Assembly: GCA_022414725.1 (NCBI GenBank)
Contig: CM039466.1
Location: forward strand, 31,528,319-31,592,318
Source of the DNA: Microglena sp. YARC
Taxonomy: Eukaryota; Chlorophyta; Chlorophyceae; Chlamydomonadales; Chlamydomonadaceae
Reading direction: 5' to 3'
DNA length: 64,000 nucleotides
The position numbers and the translations under genes were made by a program. The notes below the pieces were generated by a model, which made no database searches, was not told where the DNA came from, and was given only the letters and a program-made list of their open reading frames with translations. Each line of letters begins with the position of its first letter. Position 1 is the stretch's first letter. Shown here piece by piece: positions 63,472-64,000 of this stretch.

Positions 63472-63666
63472 TTGTTGTTGAGGTGGCGGTTGTTGTCGCT
63501 GCTGTTCTTGTTGCTGCACCAGGTACTGCTGAAGATTATGTTGCGGATGCTGCTGATACTGCTGCAGCTGTTGAGGTGGAGATGGTGGCAAGAGGCCCGA
63601 GTGGGGATGTTGCTGAGGTATAGCATCACCCCAGTGAGTTAATAATTCGCCATCCAGAGTATTGAT
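45793..63666 (-). CDS. Gene B: Gln-rich, coiled-coil protein, 11 exons, 5' partial
   Basis: Eleven minus-strand exons join in phase from 63666 to a TGA at 45793-45795, giving about 1206 residues. The first ~450 residues are Gln-rich with many uninterrupted Gln runs, plus scattered His/Pro/Ser. Then follow charged segments rich in Glu, Arg, Lys, Gln and Leu with heptad-like spacing, typical of coiled coils (for example DTISRLELQVIELTRRLS and VMARQLERQLTRLEGKK). The last exon is Ser/Gly-rich and probably disordered. I do not recognise a family; a scaffold, cytoskeletal or transport-tether role would be a guess. It lies in the same orientation as gene A, upstream of it. The start codon lies right of the window. 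Confidence 0.85.
46409..46775 (-). repeat. Echoes of gene B exon 11 acceptor edge with (CTAA)n
   Basis: About six units read (CTAA)n CAG|GATCCTGGAGTTACAG on the minus strand, equivalent to the real CTAACAG|GATCCTGGATTTACAG. The CTAAC runs match the usual branch-point consensus. Confidence 0.9.
46775..47040. other. Intron sequence, GGTA-rich then unique
   Basis: aggtaggtaggttggtggg-type run to about 46855, then AT-rich sequence without features. Confidence 0.6.
47054..47095 (-). repeat. Echo of gene B exon 10 donor edge
   Basis: Minus strand GCATGAAGTATCAGGACGAAG then CTTACTGGTACTAG, corresponding to the KHQEEANR end with its GTACTGG donor region. Confidence 0.7.
47157..47256 (-). CDS. Gene B exon 10
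   Basis: Acceptor ATTTCAG|AGGCCC, donor CAACAG|GTACTG. 32 codons between split codons: AQREASKAAVMARQLERQLT, RLEGKKHQEEAN. Confidence 0.88.
47400..47930. repeat. Degenerate tandem array
   Basis: Modules gatgggtgaggatt, ggtatgcttgtgctca, aacacngatagacatgg and agtagagttctatggggcc recur two to five times. Confidence 0.8.
47940..48240 (-). pseudogene. Decayed copy of gene B exon 9, 3' part
   Basis: AEFEEVVRALKHGMMQHGEE-like frame, against DLEKAMGALKREMRQQREEL of exon 9, interrupted by an inserted R65 copy (48064-48123, minus). Confidence 0.75.
48355..48570 (-). pseudogene. Decayed copy of gene B exon 9, 5' and middle parts
   Basis: ggcactacnccnacgngcctcatc and ggcgctcacagcttcttcca words correspond to exon 9 with frameshifts; no usable acceptor seen. 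Confidence 0.75.
48691..48910 (-). CDS. Gene B exon 9
   Basis: Acceptor CATGCAG|GCTGTG, donor GCTATTG|GTGAGT. 73 codons plus one base: AVRLKSSTDHAKDEARRRSA, VADLEKAMGALKREMRQQRE. The only one of four related copies with both splice sites and a phase that fits both neighbours. Confidence 0.88.
48915..49175 (-). pseudogene. Copy of gene B exon 9 interrupted by (GA)n
   Basis: Acceptor CATGCAG|GCTGTA intact; open frame AVRLKSSTEHANVEIRRRSA then SLRDRMSELEAAM, after which a (CT)n run (48977-49043 on plus as GA) replaces the rest. No donor at the expected place. Confidence 0.85.
49410..49500 (+). repeat. Family F copy
   Basis: ccgttcgaactgaatccttg, tcgctggcttgtgtc, gagacccacctcctgggg, cacaactaaaaaaa. 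Confidence 0.75.
49553..49690 (+). mobile_element. SINE copy, 5' truncated
   Basis: Begins gggtgcgctttagttttcg, then ggtcgctgtcaaccgccatg, cagcccgttctctac and the common end taccaggcgttatcatttct. Confidence 0.85.
49940..50112. repeat. 14-bp minisatellite
   Basis: gagttgcttgttgg units, about 12 copies, some with gagttacttgttgg. All three frames stay open because 14 is not a multiple of 3 and the unit has no stop. Confidence 0.95.
50165..50275 (-). repeat. Echo of gene B exon 8 donor edge
   Basis: Repeats gggacccacctgttgctgca and gtcagacactcggacagcta, with the donor intact, for about 110 bases. Confidence 0.9.
50309..50470 (-). CDS. Gene B exon 8
   Basis: Acceptor TGCCGTAG|AAACGG, donor CAACAG|GTGGGT. 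54 codons: KRELQHAYDQVRQSMEDGVD, then FTELESKAGLALATLAVRVS. A decayed copy of its last ~100 bases lies at 50165-50275. Confidence 0.88.
50540..50830 (-). repeat. Echoes of gene B exon 7, 3' half and donor edge
   Basis: accgccaccagcctgttcac with cttgtcttcac occurs three times (50545-50690), and gcgcaccttctgctccgtc (50767) repeats the donor edge. Confidence 0.82.
50942..51210 (-). CDS. Gene B exon 7
   Basis: Acceptor CTAATAG|GTCCCT, donor CAGAAG|GTGCGC. 89 codons: ALAIEVLRSEISRLTEDRDR, then VKTRQAEVDRLVAGKERKLK. Long coiled-coil stretch. Confidence 0.9.
51285..51355 (-). repeat. Family F copy, inverted
   Basis: gttgtgaaaggattttcact, aggaggtgggtctccc, gcacaaacca. Confidence 0.7.
51511..51560. 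mobile_element. MITE terminus fragment
   Basis: tagggaacggcactaggata then tcatgccatcatatgacc match the end of the 23591 MITE. Confidence 0.65.
51881..51945 (+). repeat. R65 copy
   Basis: ggtggttggccccagtgcaa ... cctcaacctcacgcctcgta, followed by ataagg and a ttactta tail. Confidence 0.85.
51958..52208 (-). pseudogene. Decayed copies of gene B exon 6, near full length
   Basis: tgcatagtgcacacaacttg, cgtaggcctcaaccttgtcc and aactccaagcgctgg match exon 6; two partial units with internal deletions. Confidence 0.88.
52209..52490. repeat. 70-bp tandem repeat, 4 copies
   Basis: agtttcaggtttatatacat at 52209, 52279, 52349 and 52419; nearly identical copies, so recent. Confidence 0.96.
52498..52680 (-). 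repeat. Two echoes of gene B exon 6 donor edge
   Basis: ccaactcacgtgaggctgca with cacttgggctgctaggcac occurs at 52508 and 52590 as at the real 52681 edge, donors intact. Confidence 0.92.
52690..52885 (-). CDS. Gene B exon 6
   Basis: Acceptor CCCCCAG|GCTGTT, donor CCTCAC|GTGAGT. 65 codons plus one base: AVEEQLQRFQVSFTAKLAAL, YASRVHYARQRLEFAAMVQG and a Ser/Pro-rich end. Confidence 0.9.
52900..53600 (-). repeat. GGT-rich array with three echoes of exon 6 acceptor edge
   Basis: ggaatcgctgcagcnnctct and tcaacngcctgg recur at 53118, 53325 and 53500 (one with a longer match back to ctagcttagctgtgaagctg at 53295). Between them are gtggtgtggtgatggtggg-type units. Confidence 0.88.
53909..54870 (-). 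repeat. Nine echoes of gene B exon 5 donor edge
   Basis: Units of about 105-115 bases, each with minus-strand GGCCAG|GTGAGTGGTAGA preceded by GGAGCA(G/A)AGGCTGGTAAA or variants, then (CTG)n and TATCTTATGTGGATAGTGG. Almost every donor is intact. Confidence 0.94.
55093..55239 (-). CDS. Gene B exon 5
   Basis: Acceptor CCGCACAG|ATACTT, donor GGCCAG|GTGAGT. 49 codons: ILEQRCGEHRSEAEVATTRC, LRAELQAERAQVVALEQRLV. Coiled coil. Confidence 0.9.
55300..55378. repeat. (GAT)n microsatellite
   Basis: Pure trinucleotide run of about 26 units. Confidence 0.96.
55405..55740 (-). repeat. Echoes of gene B exon 5 acceptor edge and (GAT)n
   Basis: agcttccgatcgatgctcgc, cacagcgttg and tcaagtgtctgtg (55415-55470) repeat the exon 5 start with its CACAG acceptor; a shorter copy is at 55700. 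Trinucleotide arrays lie between. Confidence 0.88.
55895..55960 (+). repeat. R65 copy
   Basis: ggtggttggcaccagtgcag, cctcaacctcacgccctgta. Confidence 0.8.
56430..56810 (-). repeat. Four echoes of gene B exon 4 donor edge
   Basis: Units of about 90-105 bases with minus-strand CTGATGCAG|GTGAGTGCGC and preceding AGCAAGTGGTGAGCATGCAG. All four have GTGAGTGCG, a stronger donor than the real GTGAGAGTG. Confidence 0.95.
56927..57102 (-). CDS. Gene B exon 4
   Basis: Acceptor CCTCCAG|GCGTGA, donor ATGCAG|GTGAGA. 58 codons: VNDPTVTGELVRGWRDEVSR, then WKQQVVSMQEEFKQVQVLMQ. Both edges are echoed in the flanking introns. Confidence 0.9.
57230..57885 (-). repeat. Three echoes of gene B exon 4 acceptor edge
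   Basis: At 57234, 57508 and 57828: minus-strand AG|GCGTGAATGACCCTACC or AG|GCGTGGGTGACCCTG, each preceded by a C-rich tract. Each unit is about 270-320 bases with GT and poly-G runs. Confidence 0.94.
57396..57427. repeat. Poly-G tract, about 30
   Basis: Homopolymer following a GT run; a second similar tract is at 57714-57740. Confidence 0.95.
57900..58600. other. Intron sequence of gene B
   Basis: Mostly unique; 58435-58615 is a GT-rich run (tgtgtatgtgtgtg with tgcatg). No exon seen. Confidence 0.55.
58609..59515 (-). repeat. Five echoes of gene B exon 3 donor edge
   Basis: Units near 58609, 58737, 59215, 59330 and 59452 contain ctactcactatttgatttca-like or diverged junctions and ccaatgagctactcaagctc, ttgctgct. 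Period about 128 where clean, each with a (GT)n-rich spacer. Confidence 0.93.
59600..59818 (-). CDS. Gene B exon 3
   Basis: Acceptor GTCTGCAG|TTCCTT, donor AAATA|GTGAGT. 72 codons; the first half is Ser/Thr/Pro/Ala-rich, the second is helical (MAAQVKSLSHIVHIQQQELE, RLIGLKSN). Confidence 0.87.
60185..60250. repeat. (TA)n microsatellite
   Basis: Dinucleotide run with one interruption. Confidence 0.96.
60335..60535 (-). mobile_element. CATA-tailed element pair around an (ATGT)n array
   Basis: 60340-60395 and 60485-60535 both contain agtccagggg or agtccagggtta, ataggctaaagggacttgcc; between them 60424-60483 is pure ATGT. Confidence 0.75.
60660..60890 (-). repeat. Echoes of gene B exon 2 donor-side segment
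   Basis: tttcaagagcggacaggtg (60855) and ccatctccatgct (60669) repeat exon 2 bases; a short tttcatccccgtgc array (60765-60855) separates them. Confidence 0.72.
60954..61702. mobile_element. 749-bp hAT-type non-autonomous element with exact 8-bp target duplication
   Basis: Starts tagggttggg and ends cccaaccct(a), with catattag directly on both sides (60946-60953, 61703-61710). The subterminal regions are rich in AACGTATA/TATACGTT words in both orientations. No open frame of note. TAGGG-type ends and the 8-bp duplication fit hAT. Confidence 0.9.
61720..61850. repeat. 40-bp tandem repeat at the exon 2 donor
   Basis: gattaaattcaactataaat with tcaacttaaattcaaatat, three to four copies, the last running into the exon 2 donor region. 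Confidence 0.9.
61854..62028 (-). CDS. Gene B exon 2
   Basis: Acceptor AATGCAG|AGGGCG, donor CCCCA|GTGAGT. 58 codons: RAKEDSLASQVDTISRLELQ, VIELTRRLSVSHSEADHLMY, then ALEKSMEIVTPDLHP. Strong coiled-coil pattern. Confidence 0.88.
62035..62160. repeat. (ATG)n microsatellite
   Basis: Imperfect trinucleotide run just upstream of exon 2's acceptor. Confidence 0.93.
62185..62252 (-). repeat. Echo of gene B exon 1 donor edge
   Basis: Minus strand codes YEWVKGELVDAK then GTGGCC, corresponding to YEGVRGELVEAK|GTCAGT of the real exon end. Confidence 0.85.
62326..63666 (-). CDS. Gene B exon 1 in window (Gln-rich)
   Basis: Acceptor TGATTCAG|ATCAAT, donor GCCAAG|GTCAGT; 447 codons open throughout. Starts INTLDGELLTHWGDAIPQQ, then long Gln tracts from CAA/CAG repeats (63000-63050, 63360-63440). 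It carries an internal duplication: HEL/HHQF and SRVPSTSEPPLQK / SRLPSTSAPPLQQ blocks, and PLALFQVNTTSP / PLAPFQINTTSP. Ends LQQEFTELQLKYEGVRGELV. Confidence 0.88.
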
Positions 63667-63824
63667 CTGAATCAGAAGATTTGATGGTGTGAATAAAGTT
63701 GCAAGGATGATGTGGTTGGCCCCATTGCAAAAATGTTGGCAAGGTCGAAAGGTTATACATAGTAAGTATAAATATTAGATGAGGTTAGACAAAAGGTTAC
63801 AAGAGGTTACCAAAATCTTACATT

Positions 63825-63890
63825 TGGTAGTTAGCCCCAGTGCAAGCAAACGGGCTTGCCCCCTCAACCTCACGCTTAGTATAAGGCAGA
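63825..63890 (+). repeat. R65 copy
   Basis: ggtagttagccccagtgcaa, gccccctcaacctcacgc, then agtataaggcagacta. Confidence 0.85.
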
Positions 63891-64000
63891 CTATGGATTT
63901 GTTCATGACAAGGACGATAGGGGGCAGCTCTAAGTCCTCCCATGCCTCCATGCCGCCCCCCCCCCCCCCCCTCCCCCCCTGTACACACTTTTCCTTGTAC

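Overview
This is eukaryotic nuclear DNA: two long intron-rich genes on the minus strand, GT-AG introns, a LINE-like retroelement ORF, a Ty1/copia remnant, hAT-type MITEs, tRNA-headed SINEs and a very high load of micro- and minisatellites. There are no bacterial features. I cannot name the organism from the sequence. A protist or alga with repeat-bloated introns fits, but that is inference.

Gene A (minus strand, exons from 37596 down to 685, open at the left edge and probably at its 5' end) encodes an NFX1/ZNFX1-type superfamily 1 RNA helicase. I placed 20 consecutive exons whose reading phases all join, giving about 1086 residues spread over 36.9 kb. They run in the expected order: N-terminal helical region, the FGTV/RD region, Walker A (GPPG|TGKT, split by an intron), motif Ia, motif II (VEEAGE), GDHKQLPP, QHRMHPDI, and the ATIDNYQ motif at the last exon. 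The C-terminal zinc fingers would lie left of base 685.

Gene B (minus strand, exons from 63666 to the stop at 45793, open at the right edge) encodes a protein with a large Gln-rich region followed by about 750 residues, most of them charged and probably coiled coil. Eleven exons join in phase to about 1206 residues ending at a TGA. I do not recognise a family.

Between the genes (about 39.6-45.5 kb) lies an intergenic stretch with a decayed Ty1/copia fragment and short dispersed repeats. Inside the introns sit a 3.7 kb LINE-like ORF (18015-21751, plus strand, RNase H and CCHC knuckle, one internal stop), two MITEs with intact 8-bp target duplications, SINE copies, and at least four other dispersed families.

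The most striking observation is that most exons of both genes are accompanied, inside the adjoining introns, by one to about twenty-five decayed tandem copies of that exon's own edge, including its splice site. Some 'satellite' arrays of up to 1.2 kb turn out to be built from an exon start plus its acceptor. I see no such arrays in the intergenic stretch. I have called these 'exon-edge echoes'. They explain most of the minisatellite content of the window and are the candidate undescribed phenomenon.
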